Below, piece after piece: positions 1 through 6,368 of a stretch of 11,483 nucleotides of DNA (the first letter of the stretch is position 1; each line of letters opens with the position of its first letter). A program made the translations under genes and the position numbers. The notes beneath the pieces were generated by a model, which did no database searches, was not told where the DNA came from, and worked only from the letters and a program-made list of their open reading frames with translations. The stretch is from JAZGHN01 sp964496725 (GTDB taxonomy: Bacteria > Chloroflexota > Dehalococcoidia > Dehalococcoidales > E44-bin46): contig CAZCAS010000040.1 of NCBI GenBank assembly GCA_964496725.1, forward strand, positions 1 to 11,483. The letters are read 5' to 3'.

Positions 1-245
1 GTGACCGTCTCTGGACTCGGCGGGGCAACTGCTTCTCCTACGCCCTCCTCTTCTGCCGGTACACCTACTGCCCCTGCGCCCTCCTCTTCTGCCGGTACGC
101 CTACTGCCCCTGCGCCTTCCTCTTCTGCCGGTACGCCTACTACCCCCTCTTCACCCGATGGAGCCACCCCTTTTGAGACACATCCTCCAAGAATAAGCAA
201 CGCTGTCATAAGTAGGATTCCTACTATAATCTGTCTCTTACGCAT
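1..245 (-). CDS. Repeat-containing lipoprotein, N-terminal part (runs off the left edge)
   Basis: The minus strand is open from an ATG at 245 to the window edge (81 codons, no stop). The protein begins with a classic lipoprotein signal: basic MRKR, a hydrophobic stretch, then the lipobox LGGC with Cys22 as the lipidation site. It should therefore be exported and anchored in the membrane. Residues 37-72 are three tandem copies of a 12-residue acidic unit (GVPAEEEGAGAV; the third copy ends differently), followed by a Pro-rich segment, which looks like a flexible linker ahead of an unseen C-terminal domain. A good ribosome site (AAAGGAG, 8 nt before the ATG) supports the start. The signal peptide closely matches that of the lipoprotein at 433-960, so the two are probably paralogues. 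The opposite strand is also open here, but its protein is a low-complexity Ser/Pro/Thr shadow of the repeat. Function is unknown. Confidence 0.8.
   Translation of the reverse strand, partial: MRKRQIIVGILLMTALLILGGCVSKGVAPSGEEGVVGVPAEEEGAGAVGVPAEEEGAGAVGVPAEEEGVGEAVAPPSPETV
41..148. repeat. 36-bp tandem repeat, three copies, in frame
   Basis: Copies begin at 41, 77 and 113 with a period of exactly 36 bp. The first two are nearly identical; the third differs at 117 and diverges over its last bases. The unit is a multiple of three and encodes the 12-residue repeat of the minus-strand lipoprotein, so copy number can change without breaking the frame. The high nucleotide identity suggests recent expansion by slippage or recombination. 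Confidence 0.9.
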
Positions 246-301
246 TTTAGAGACTCCTTTAGTCTTTACTAAAAGATTTTTATCTACCTCACCCCCTATG
301 T

Positions 302-327
302 CCCCCTCTCCTTCAAAGGAGAGGGGG
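302..327. repeat. Perfect 11-bp inverted repeat (REP-like hairpin)
   Basis: The arms CCCCCTCTCCT (302-312) and AGGAGAGGGGG (317-327) are exact complements around a 4-nt loop. The palindrome lies between the two lipoprotein genes. No T-run follows on either strand, so it is a poor intrinsic terminator. The C-rich/G-rich composition resembles dispersed intergenic palindromes found in many bacterial genomes. On the minus strand it would lie in the 5' leader of the lipoprotein at 1-245. The rest of the 246-432 gap is AT-rich. It contains a TATAAT box on the minus strand (394 to 389) with no convincing -35 element. Confidence 0.7.
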
Positions 328-432
328 GAGTAATTTATAGAAAGGAGCTCCGCCCCTTCAAGCTACCCCTTTGATTAAAGCTTCCCCCATTATAGTTTTA
401 TAGCTACTTTGCCGTTTTCACTCACTCTCAAG

Positions 433-960
433 TTACCAAGTTATGTGAGTAGCAAAGCTCACTTTAGCTCCTTGGACTATTATCGTCTGGTCTGGGTAGG
501 CAACGGTGATTAGGTAGTTAAAGATACCCTCTCCAATTTCTTCGCCCGGAGCTGGTTCGCTCTTGTCTGAATCCAAAAGTCCGAACGTTTTGACCAAGCG
601 CACAAAAGCATCACCAAGCTCCTCAGCCCGTGCCTCCGAAGTGTCGCTTAGGACAATTATAGCAAGAGACAAATCAAGGCTGTCCTGTGTGATGGCAGCA
701 TCTAGGACTTCGGGATATGCCTTGATTTGGTCGATGGCAGTGCTTTTGCCAAGCTCTGTGACTCTCGGTGCTTCCGCTTCTGGTGATATAGTCGTAGCCG
801 GAGTTTGACCAGTTGCTTGATTGTACTCCTCCCAGCTAGAATAACCTTCTGGTGGGGGAAATGCTTTAGGTTCTGATGTCGAAGCGCATCCTCCAAGAAT
901 AAGCAATGTTGCTATGAGTAGAGGCACTATAACATTTGCCTTACGCATTCTGCGAACCAC
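433..960 (-). CDS. Hypothetical lipoprotein
   Basis: This is a complete 175-residue protein. Its N-terminus is basic (RRMRK), followed by a hydrophobic segment and the lipobox LGGC, with Cys25 as the predicted lipid attachment site, so an exported, membrane-anchored protein is likely. After a short Pro/Ser/Glu-rich linker (to about residue 65) there is a folded-looking domain of about 110 residues with alternating hydrophobic strands near 98-105 and 145-170. I recognise no family. The start is uncertain. The GTG at 960 has a weak GGGA site 7 nt upstream, whereas the ATG at 948 gives a protein beginning MRK, exactly as in the neighbouring lipoprotein at 1-245. Twenty consecutive bases around the lipobox (887-906) are identical to 181-200 in that neighbour, which supports a duplicated origin for at least the signal region. 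The mature parts do not obviously resemble each other. It probably has its own promoter in 961-1093, since guaA lies 133 nt upstream. Confidence 0.8.
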   Translation of the reverse strand: MVRRMRKANVIVPLLIATLLILGGCASTSEPKAFPPPEGYSSWEEYNQATGQTPATTISPEAEAPRVTELGKSTAIDQIKAYPEVLDAAITQDSLDLSLAIIVLSDTSEARAEELGDAFVRLVKTFGLLDSDKSEPAPGEEIGEGIFNYLITVAYPDQTIIVQGAKVSFATHITW

Positions 961-991
961 TTACTATTCCCGCTTTTTACTTAACATAACG

Positions 992-1079
992 CAAAAACAA
1001 TTCAAGACTAAACAGCTACGAATTGTTTCCCCACAATTTTTACACTATTTTGCGCACCATTTAGCCAAAAACAATTCAA
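992..1079. repeat. 14-bp direct repeat pair with an inverted partial copy between
   Basis: CAAAAACAATTCAA occurs at 992-1005 and again at 1066-1079, 74 bp apart. A 9-base inverted copy (GAATTGTTT) lies at 1020-1028. All three are in the AT-rich gap between guaA and the lipoprotein gene, upstream of the latter. The arrangement could be a binding-site cluster for a regulator or a pair of alternative hairpins. I found no convincing -35/-10 pair nearby on the minus strand. Confidence 0.5.
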
Positions 1080-1093
1080 AGCTAGCCTCTTTT

Positions 1094-2797
1094 TTACTCC
1101 CACTCTATGGTTGACGGGGGTTTGGAGGTTATATCGTAGACCACACGGTTCACCCCGGGGACTTCGTTGACGATGCGGCTGGAAATCCGAGCCAGGAGGT
1201 CATAGGGGAGGCGTGCCCAGTCAGCAGTCATAGCATCCTCGCTGGTAACAGCACGGATAGAAACCAGGTAGCCATAGGTTCTATAATCGCCCATTACCCC
1301 TACGCTTTTAACATCGGTAAGTATGGCGAAGCTCTGCCATAGCTGGCGATATAGCTTTGCCTTCTTAATCTCGTTCATCACAATCCAATCGGCACTACGC
1401 AGTATCTCCAGCTTATCCTTGGTCACCTCGCCGATGATGCGTATAGCCAAGCCCGGACCAGGGAAGGGCTGCCGCCAGACCATTTCCTCAGGGAGACCTA
1501 ACTCCAGTCCTACCTGGCGCACCTCATCCTTAAACAGGTATCGCAACGGCTCAATTAACCTCAGCCTCATCTTCGCCGGCAGCCCGCCGACATTGTGGTG
1601 GGTCTTAATCTTGGCCGAGGCAGTGCTCCCCGAGGAGGCACTCTCAATAACATCGGGGTACAGAGTCCCCTGAGCCAGAAAGTCAACCTTGCCTATCTTC
1701 TTCGCCTCCTCCTCAAACACCTTGATAAACTCCTCGCCGATAACCTTGCGCTTCCTTTCTGGGTCGGTTACCCCTTTCAGTCGCCTAAGGAATCTTCCAC
1801 TGGCATCGACATAGTTAATATTCATGCCTAGATTAAGGCGGAAAACATTGAAGGTCCTCTCCACCACCTCACGGCGGAGGAGTCCATTATTAACAAAGAT
1901 GCAGGTAAGCTGATTGCCGACAGCCCGGTGGATAAGGGAAGCCACTACCGCCGAATCAACCCCCCCTGATAGCGCATTGATAACCTTACCCTTGCCCACC
2001 TGCTTTTTGATGCTACCCAAACTCTCATTGATGAAATTGCCCATTGTCCAGTTTCCCTGGCAGCCACAGACCTTGTAGGCAAAATTCCTCAGGATAGTCT
2101 TCCCCTGAGGGGTATGGGCTACCTCGGGATGAAACTGGAGGCCAAATATTCCCTTATCGTTGCCCATAACAGCAAAGGGCGAATTTTCTGTATAAGCTAA
2201 GGGATGAAACCCGGAGGGCACCTCTTCAATTTGGTCGGCGTGGCTCATCCATACTGGAGAGGGGGAAGGTAAATCAGCAAATAGAGGCGCATCCAGTTCA
2301 CTTATATGAAGCATGGCATGACCGTATTCACGTTTGGCAGCCGGACTAACCTTTCCTCCCAGTTGCTTGGTGATGACCTGCATTCCGTAACATATGCCCA
2401 ATACCGGCAGCTTACTTTCATAAATGTAGGCTGGTGCCAGGGGTGCGCCTCGTGCATAAGCACTAGCTGGTCCGCCAGAGAGGATAAAGCCCCTGGGATT
2501 TAATGGTGCTATCTTCTCCCAGGGAGTATCATACGGTACCAACTCGCAGTATACCTGGCACTCACGTATTCGCCGGGCAATAAGCAGGCTATATTGTGAG
2601 CCAAAATCAACAACGATTATAGCCTCGCGCTCAGCTCCCGACACAGCCTCTTTTGCTGCCAGGGGCTCACCACCAAGCTCTTTAGCGATCTCCAGATAGG
2701 TGGAGACTTCAATATCGCTGCTGGTGGTTACACGGTGGCTATTATTTACGGCTTGCTTTGACTTATCTTCAGCCATCCCCATGTTAAAGATTACCAT
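1094..2797 (-). CDS. guaA: GMP synthase (glutamine-hydrolysing)
   Basis: GuaA converts XMP to GMP using ATP and ammonia released from glutamine, the last step of guanine nucleotide synthesis in the cytosol. The class I glutaminase domain (about residues 58-245) has the nucleophile Cys136 in GICYGMQ and His223/Glu225 in FHPEV. The ATP-pyrophosphatase domain follows with the P-loop SGGVDS (277-282) and QGTLYPDVIES (376-386). The C-terminal dimerisation domain starts near 444 (QPFPGPGLAIR) and ends with the family-typical PPSTIEWE. At 567 residues it is about 45-50 longer than most GuaA proteins. The excess is an N-terminal extension before IIVVDFGSQYS. The ATG at 2797 has no Shine-Dalgarno site, and a promoter-like sequence overlaps it, so translation may start at the ATG at 2782 or 2776. 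It is preceded by the AOR gene on the same strand but is probably transcribed separately. Confidence 0.97.
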   Translation of the reverse strand: MVIFNMGMAEDKSKQAVNNSHRVTTSSDIEVSTYLEIAKELGGEPLAAKEAVSGAEREAIIVVDFGSQYSLLIARRIRECQVYCELVPYDTPWEKIAPLNPRGFILSGGPASAYARGAPLAPAYIYESKLPVLGICYGMQVITKQLGGKVSPAAKREYGHAMLHISELDAPLFADLPSPSPVWMSHADQIEEVPSGFHPLAYTENSPFAVMGNDKGIFGLQFHPEVAHTPQGKTILRNFAYKVCGCQGNWTMGNFINESLGSIKKQVGKGKVINALSGGVDSAVVASLIHRAVGNQLTCIFVNNGLLRREVVERTFNVFRLNLGMNINYVDASGRFLRRLKGVTDPERKRKVIGEEFIKVFEEEAKKIGKVDFLAQGTLYPDVIESASSGSTASAKIKTHHNVGGLPAKMRLRLIEPLRYLFKDEVRQVGLELGLPEEMVWRQPFPGPGLAIRIIGEVTKDKLEILRSADWIVMNEIKKAKLYRQLWQSFAILTDVKSVGVMGDYRTYGYLVSIRAVTSEDAMTADWARLPYDLLARISSRIVNEVPGVNRVVYDITSKPPSTIEWE

Positions 2798-2816
2798 TGT
2801 AGTATTCGTTGGTCAA
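2788..2816 (-). promoter_or_regulatory. Candidate guaA promoter
   Basis: On the minus strand TTGACC (2816-2811) is followed, after exactly 17 nt, by TAATCT (2793-2788). The -35 box matches the sigma-70-type consensus at five of six bases; the -10 box matches only at the key T, A and final T. Transcription would begin about 5-7 nt downstream, at or near the ATG at 2782. The promoter therefore overlaps the longest possible guaA reading frame and questions its first five codons. Confidence 0.4.
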
Positions 2817-2820
2817 CAAG

Positions 2821-2843
2821 AGATAAAAGCGAGATAGTCTCAC
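2821..2843 (-). terminator. Weak intrinsic terminator after the AOR gene
   Basis: On the minus strand GTGAGA-CTA-TCTCGC forms a 6-bp stem (one G-T pair) with a 3-nt loop, immediately followed by TTTTATCT. It starts 15 nt past the AOR stop codon and lies just upstream of the guaA promoter candidate. The stem is short, so termination may be incomplete. Confidence 0.4.
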
Positions 2844-2858
2844 GGCTTGAGCATCTTT

Positions 2859-4634
2859 TTATCCGTGCAGGGCTTCATTCCTAGCAAGGATTTTCCTGAT
2901 ATGTTCAATCGCAGCGCGGATAATTTTCTCATCGAGCTTACCGGTAAGCGTAGGAACATCAAAAATCCTCCGGGGCAAGCGGAGGCCATCCAAGGTAAAT
3001 CCCTCTCGGGTTTTAAACCTGTACTTGTTTGTGTGTATTTCCTCGCCGATGCGAACAAGCTCCGTCGTAGAAAGATTAAAGCCTGCCGACTGCAAGGCAC
3101 TTGACACTCTTTGCGGCTCGTATATACCCCTGGCAAAGAAACAGACTACGAGGCTGGATAGAATCTGACGCCAGCATTCTTCGCTGACCAAAGCTTCAGC
3201 GATTTCTTCGGGGGAAGATTGCTTCTTCGCCACAATCTTCTGGTCGATGCTGTAGCCGGCATTGTCCAGGTGGCTATGTCTGGCGCCGGTCAGGGCTCCG
3301 ATATACGTGGCGGGTCCAGTATGATATCCAGGCATTTCGTTTCCGCCAAAAGCCAAAGCGAAATCCTTCCCCCCATAGCGGGAAGAGGCATATTCCACTC
3401 CGCGTGCCAATGCTTTGTAGAATTCATTCGGTTGCCTGACAATCAGCTGTACTGCCTCCATGTAGGCATTGTAATCCCCCCAAACAAACTTGATGCCCAT
3501 GGCATCTTTCTCGGATATAAGGCCATGCTCCTGGGCCTCTGTTGCCCAAGACAGCACCACCCCTGTAGTCATGGCATCTAAAGCAAATACCTCGACTTGC
3601 TCCATCAATCTCAAGAAACCATTGGCATCAGACACACCCAGCATAGAACCCAAGGCATAGATAGGTTCGTAATCATATGAGATCATATGGGTTTTATAAA
3701 AATACGCCTCATCTCGATAAGGTTCCCTCAGCGCTGCAATATGTATGCACCCTACAGGGCAGTGTGCACAGGCAAGTCGCCTGCCCAAATACTGTTCAGC
3801 AAATGTTTCGCCAGAAATCTCAGATGCCCCCTCGAATTTCGCCTCCCTGAGGTTCCTCGTTGGAAGTCCTCCAAGGTTGTTCAAAGGTAAAACATTCTCA
3901 GCTGTGCCTAGGTCATGGTATTTCTGCATCGCCGGTGATGCCACCGCCGCCTGATAAATCTCATTATATATCGCTCGGTACTGCTTACTATTGACTATAG
4001 GTAGCGAGCGCTTGCCCAAGATTACAACAGCCTTAAGTTTCTTACTTCCGAAAACAGCGCCCAATCCCAGCCGACCAAAATGTCGATAGGTCTCCGTAGT
4101 CACGCAGGCATAGGAAACAAGCCTCTCTCCCCCTCCACCAATCCGCATGATGGTCCTTAAACCAGCCGCAGGCTCATTTTCCCTGATGACACGCCCCACC
4201 GTGAAACTGCTCTGCATCCCCCATATTGAGGAAGCATCCCGAAAGTGAACCTGATTGCCCTGTATGGACACGTAAATGGGGATTTCGCTAGCCCCTTTGA
4301 TGACAATAGCACCGTATCCCGCCATGCGGAGAGCGATAGCGCTTCGCCCACCACAATGGCTCTCTCCTAAGTTACCAGTGTGCGGCGACTTGAACATCGC
4401 TACCGTTTTGGAGGCAAGAGGGAAGAGTCCTGTTAGAGGACCTATGGCGAAAATGATGGGATTATCCGGGCCGAGGGCATCGCAACCTTCAGGGCACTCC
4501 TCATTAAGGAGCTTGATAGCGACGCCAGCGCCACCCAGATACTGCTTAAAAAGCTCCACCCTCCTCTCCACCCAATAAGCCTTCTTGGAGAGATCGATGT
4601 AAAGGACGTTAGCTAAGGGGTCACGCCTGAGCAT
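2859..4634 (-). CDS. Aldehyde:ferredoxin oxidoreductase family protein (tungsten/molybdenum bis-pterin enzyme)
   Basis: At 591 residues this is full length for the AOR family, whose members oxidise aldehydes to acids, or carry out related low-potential reactions, with a tungsten bis-pterin cofactor and one [4Fe-4S] cluster. The N-terminal domain (1-205) shows the typical order: YLGGAGVAIKLL, then AIGPLTG, then CGGRSAIALRMAGYGAIVIKG, then GRLGLGAVFGSKKLKAV. The cluster ligands are Cys289, Cys292 and Cys296 in CAHCPVGC, with Cys498 as the fourth, matching the spacing in Pyrococcus AOR. DYEP (321-324) and LDAMTTG (352-358) mark the central domain. Two pterin-contact motifs (DxxGL[D/C]) are degenerate: EVFALD at 348-353 and SSLVVC at 493-498. 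The usual DPRG region is replaced by GYHTGPA (436-442). This suggests a divergent subgroup, and the substrate cannot be named. AAGGAG lies 10 nt before the ATG, and the start overlaps the ferredoxin gene by 14 nt, so the two are translationally coupled and the ferredoxin is the likely electron partner. No flavoprotein subunit lies alongside. Confidence 0.9.
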   Translation of the reverse strand: MLRRDPLANVLYIDLSKKAYWVERRVELFKQYLGGAGVAIKLLNEECPEGCDALGPDNPIIFAIGPLTGLFPLASKTVAMFKSPHTGNLGESHCGGRSAIALRMAGYGAIVIKGASEIPIYVSIQGNQVHFRDASSIWGMQSSFTVGRVIRENEPAAGLRTIMRIGGGGERLVSYACVTTETYRHFGRLGLGAVFGSKKLKAVVILGKRSLPIVNSKQYRAIYNEIYQAAVASPAMQKYHDLGTAENVLPLNNLGGLPTRNLREAKFEGASEISGETFAEQYLGRRLACAHCPVGCIHIAALREPYRDEAYFYKTHMISYDYEPIYALGSMLGVSDANGFLRLMEQVEVFALDAMTTGVVLSWATEAQEHGLISEKDAMGIKFVWGDYNAYMEAVQLIVRQPNEFYKALARGVEYASSRYGGKDFALAFGGNEMPGYHTGPATYIGALTGARHSHLDNAGYSIDQKIVAKKQSSPEEIAEALVSEECWRQILSSLVVCFFARGIYEPQRVSSALQSAGFNLSTTELVRIGEEIHTNKYRFKTREGFTLDGLRLPRRIFDVPTLTGKLDEKIIRAAIEHIRKILARNEALHG

Positions 4635-5040
4635 ATCCAGATGACTCCTTCTTTGTTAACTTCAATACCCCGTGAGGACAGAACTTAATACAGTAGCCGC
4701 AATGAACGCATATCATCGGTTTATTTATATTTTTATCCCAGAGGATGGCCCCGATAAGGCAGGCATCTTGGCAATGGCCACAACCGATGCACTTATCCAT
4801 ATCAAGGCGTACTCCGCCGCCGTTCCTTAGCTTCAGTGCTCCTGTAGGGCACACTTTAGCACAGGGGGGGTCTTCACATGCCCGACAAACTACTACAATG
4901 AACCCACGTTCCATACCACCCACAGACCTTACCTCCAGGCAGGTTTTGGCTAGCCCGGCTTCCTTTTGCCTCCTCACACAGGCAAACATACAGCTCTGGC
5001 AACCTATGCATCTCTCCGCATCAGCAACTATTAGTCTCAT
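4621..5040 (-). CDS. Four-cluster 4Fe-4S ferredoxin, electron-transfer partner of the AOR-family enzyme
   Basis: The 139-residue protein carries four cysteine groups typical of the DmsB/HycB-type electron-transfer subunits: CIGCQSCMFAC (11-21), CRACEDPPCAKVC (52-64), CIGCGHCQDAC (84-94) and CVHCGYCIKFC (111-121). These sixteen ligands are enough for four [4Fe-4S] clusters. One further Cys is at position 34. There is no signal peptide, so it is probably cytoplasmic. It should carry electrons to or from the AOR-family enzyme, whose gene overlaps its 3' end by 14 nt; similar small Fe-S subunits accompany AOR in AorABC-type enzymes. I chose the ATG at 5040, with AGGGG four nt upstream. The frame stays open to 5136, but those extra 32 residues have no ferredoxin character and contain a good promoter, so they are probably not translated. 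Confidence 0.92.
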   Translation of the reverse strand: MRLIVADAERCIGCQSCMFACVRRQKEAGLAKTCLEVRSVGGMERGFIVVVCRACEDPPCAKVCPTGALKLRNGGGVRLDMDKCIGCGHCQDACLIGAILWDKNINKPMICVHCGYCIKFCPHGVLKLTKKESSGYAQA

Positions 5041-5061
5041 AATACCCCTGTATAATTGAAC

Positions 5062-5090
5062 AGTATATACCTGCCTGCCGCACACGACAA
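5062..5090 (-). promoter_or_regulatory. Promoter of the ferredoxin-AOR operon
   Basis: On the minus strand TTGTCG (5090-5085), a 17-nt spacer and TATACT (5067-5062) form a good sigma-70-type promoter. Transcription would begin near 5055, about 15 nt before the ATG at 5040, leaving room for the AGGGG ribosome site. This supports the shorter ferredoxin start. Confidence 0.6.
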
Positions 5091-5136
5091 GTGCTGAAAA
5101 GCACAGCTCTTTGAAGGTATCCCACCAACCAATCAT

Positions 5137-5165
5137 TTAGCCCCAAGGCTAGTTTGTGATATACT
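5137..5165 (+). promoter_or_regulatory. Promoter of tsaC-rpiB with an extended -10 box
   Basis: TGA-TATACT (5157-5165) is an extended -10 element. A weak -35 box, TTAGCC (5137-5142), lies 17 nt upstream. Transcription would begin near 5172, about 27-36 nt before the tsaC start. It diverges from the ferredoxin promoter in the same intergenic region; the two -10 boxes are about 95 bp apart. Confidence 0.5.
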
Positions 5166-5198
5166 GTCGTCAGGGATAGGAATCGTCCTCAGTAGATT

Positions 5199-5852
5199 GT
5201 GAGAGTGATGTTAGACGAACTTCCTTCAAATATCCAAAAACAGGTCGAGGAGGGTATATCCATTCTTAAGCGGGGAGGTATAGTTGCCTTTCCCACCGAT
5301 ACTGTTTATGGACTGGGGGCTTGCGCCAGTAATCAACAAGCAGTGGAGAGGGTTTTTACTGTAAAGGAACGGCCGCGGAATATAGCGCTTCCTCTACTCT
5401 TAGCCGATATCTCGCAGATAAGCGAAGTCGCTGAGACTGTGCCAGAGGCCGCATGGCCTTTAGTTCGCCATTTCCTACCCGGTGCCCTGACCCTAGTTCT
5501 ACCAAAGGCTAACTCGCTCCTTGATGCCGTCACTGGTGGGGGCATGACTATAGCCGTTCGTGTTCCGGCTCACCCTATTCCTGTTGCCCTAGCTGAAGGT
5601 CTGGGGACACCTATCATCGGTACCAGTGCTAATCTGACTGGTAAACCAAGCGCGTTAACCACTGATGAGGTCTATTCACAATTTGGTGATAAAATAGATT
5701 TGGTCATTGATGGTGGGAGGTGCCCGGGTGGCCAAGAATCTACCATAGTTGATGTAACCGGGGAAACACCTGTAATCCTGCGGGAAGGTGCTATAAGACG
5801 GGAAGAACTCAAACAGGTGTGTGAGAACATTGTCTTAAGAGGAGGGGACTGA
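5199..5852 (+). CDS. tsaC: L-threonylcarbamoyladenylate synthase (TsaC/YwlC, short form)
   Basis: The enzyme makes threonylcarbamoyl-AMP from threonine, bicarbonate and ATP, the first step of the t6A modification at position 37 of ANN-decoding tRNAs. At 217 residues it is a single YrdC domain without the extra C-terminal domain of long Sua5 proteins. Visible motifs are PTDTVYGLG (32-40), KERP (56-59), PGALTLVLP (94-102), the nucleotide-binding TSAN (142-145) and ESTIVDVTG (180-188). The start is uncertain: GTG at 5199, GTG at 5205 and ATG at 5208 are all in frame within ten bases and none has a strong ribosome site. rpiB follows after 3 nt, so the two are almost certainly co-transcribed. A ywlC-to-rpiB neighbourhood is also known in Bacillus, where further genes (including ywlE) lie between them. 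Confidence 0.93.
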   Translation: MRVMLDELPSNIQKQVEEGISILKRGGIVAFPTDTVYGLGACASNQQAVERVFTVKERPRNIALPLLLADISQISEVAETVPEAAWPLVRHFLPGALTLVLPKANSLLDAVTGGGMTIAVRVPAHPIPVALAEGLGTPIIGTSANLTGKPSALTTDEVYSQFGDKIDLVIDGGRCPGGQESTIVDVTGETPVILREGAIRREELKQVCENIVLRGGD

Positions 5853-5855
5853 GCA

Positions 5856-6290
5856 GTGCATATTGCCATCGGTTGTGACCACAGAGGGCTAAATGCCAAA
5901 CAATTTATTATCGGGCTAATTGTTGAGATGGGGCACACCTATGAGGACCTCGGGTCTTATATCGCCAAGCCGGTAGACTACCCCGATATTGCCAAAAAGG
6001 TAGCTGAAGCGGTGGCTAGTGGCTCTTTTGAGCAAGGCATCTTGATATGCAGCACTGGTATCGGCATGAGTATTGCTGCTAATAAGGTCAATGGAATAAG
6101 AGCTGCTCTATGTCACAATGTCTTCACTGCCCGTCGTGCTCGTCAGCACAATGACGCCAATATTCTTTGTTTGGGGGCAGAGCTGAACCAAGATATAGTC
6201 TCCAGAATAGTTAAGACTTTTTTTAGTACCGATTTTGAGGGCGGAAGACACTCACAGAGGGTAGAAAAGATAAAAGCCATGGAAAGCTAG
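5856..6290 (+). CDS. rpiB: Ribose-5-phosphate isomerase B
   Basis: RpiB interconverts ribose 5-phosphate and ribulose 5-phosphate in the non-oxidative pentose phosphate pathway and so supplies ribose for nucleotide and histidine synthesis. The 144-residue length is normal. Seen are CDHRG (7-11), YPD (42-44), the active-site Cys65 with STGIGMSIAANK (66-77), His98 in RQHNDANIL and the C-terminal GGRHSQRVEKI (129-139). The position after the active Cys is Ser where many family members have Gly, a minor change. The start is a GTG at 5856, with GGAGG 10 nt upstream inside the end of tsaC. I see no sign that it is an LacA/LacB-type galactose isomerase. Confidence 0.95.
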   Translation: MHIAIGCDHRGLNAKQFIIGLIVEMGHTYEDLGSYIAKPVDYPDIAKKVAEAVASGSFEQGILICSTGIGMSIAANKVNGIRAALCHNVFTARRARQHNDANILCLGAELNQDIVSRIVKTFFSTDFEGGRHSQRVEKIKAMES

Positions 6291-6306
6291 TTACACGTAA
6301 GTTACC

Positions 6307-6335
6307 TTGACATTGATATAGTATTATGTTATGTT
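6307..6335 (+). promoter_or_regulatory. Strong promoter of the ilv operon
   Basis: A perfect -35 box TTGACA (6307-6312) is followed after exactly 17 nt by TATGTT (6330-6335), which matches the -10 consensus at four of six bases. Transcription would start near 6342. It lies 17 nt beyond the rpiB stop codon and upstream of the terminator at 6369-6391, so transcripts must read through that hairpin to reach ilvD. Confidence 0.65.
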
Positions 6336-6368
6336 TTGTCAATGGAGTTAGCATTTTTGGAGTGTAGT

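Noticed and set aside
41..148. CRISPR-like repeat array
   Set aside because: The units are directly contiguous with no unique spacers and encode an in-frame peptide repeat.
302..327. Intrinsic terminator for the lipoprotein at 433-960
   Set aside because: The stem is strong but there is no T-run on the minus strand, and it lies more than 100 nt past the stop.
1..333. Plus-strand 110-residue Ser/Pro/Thr-rich frame
   Set aside because: It is the antisense of the repeat lipoprotein. The minus strand has a ribosome site, signal peptide, lipobox and a paralogue next door; the plus frame has no comparable support.
2306..2503. Small plus-strand frames inside guaA, AOR and ilv genes as extra genes
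   Set aside because: They lie entirely within strongly supported conserved genes and show no recognisable domains.
5041..5136. Longer N-terminus for the ferredoxin (start at 5136)
   Set aside because: The added residues have no ferredoxin features and the stretch contains a good promoter; the ATG at 5040 has a ribosome site.
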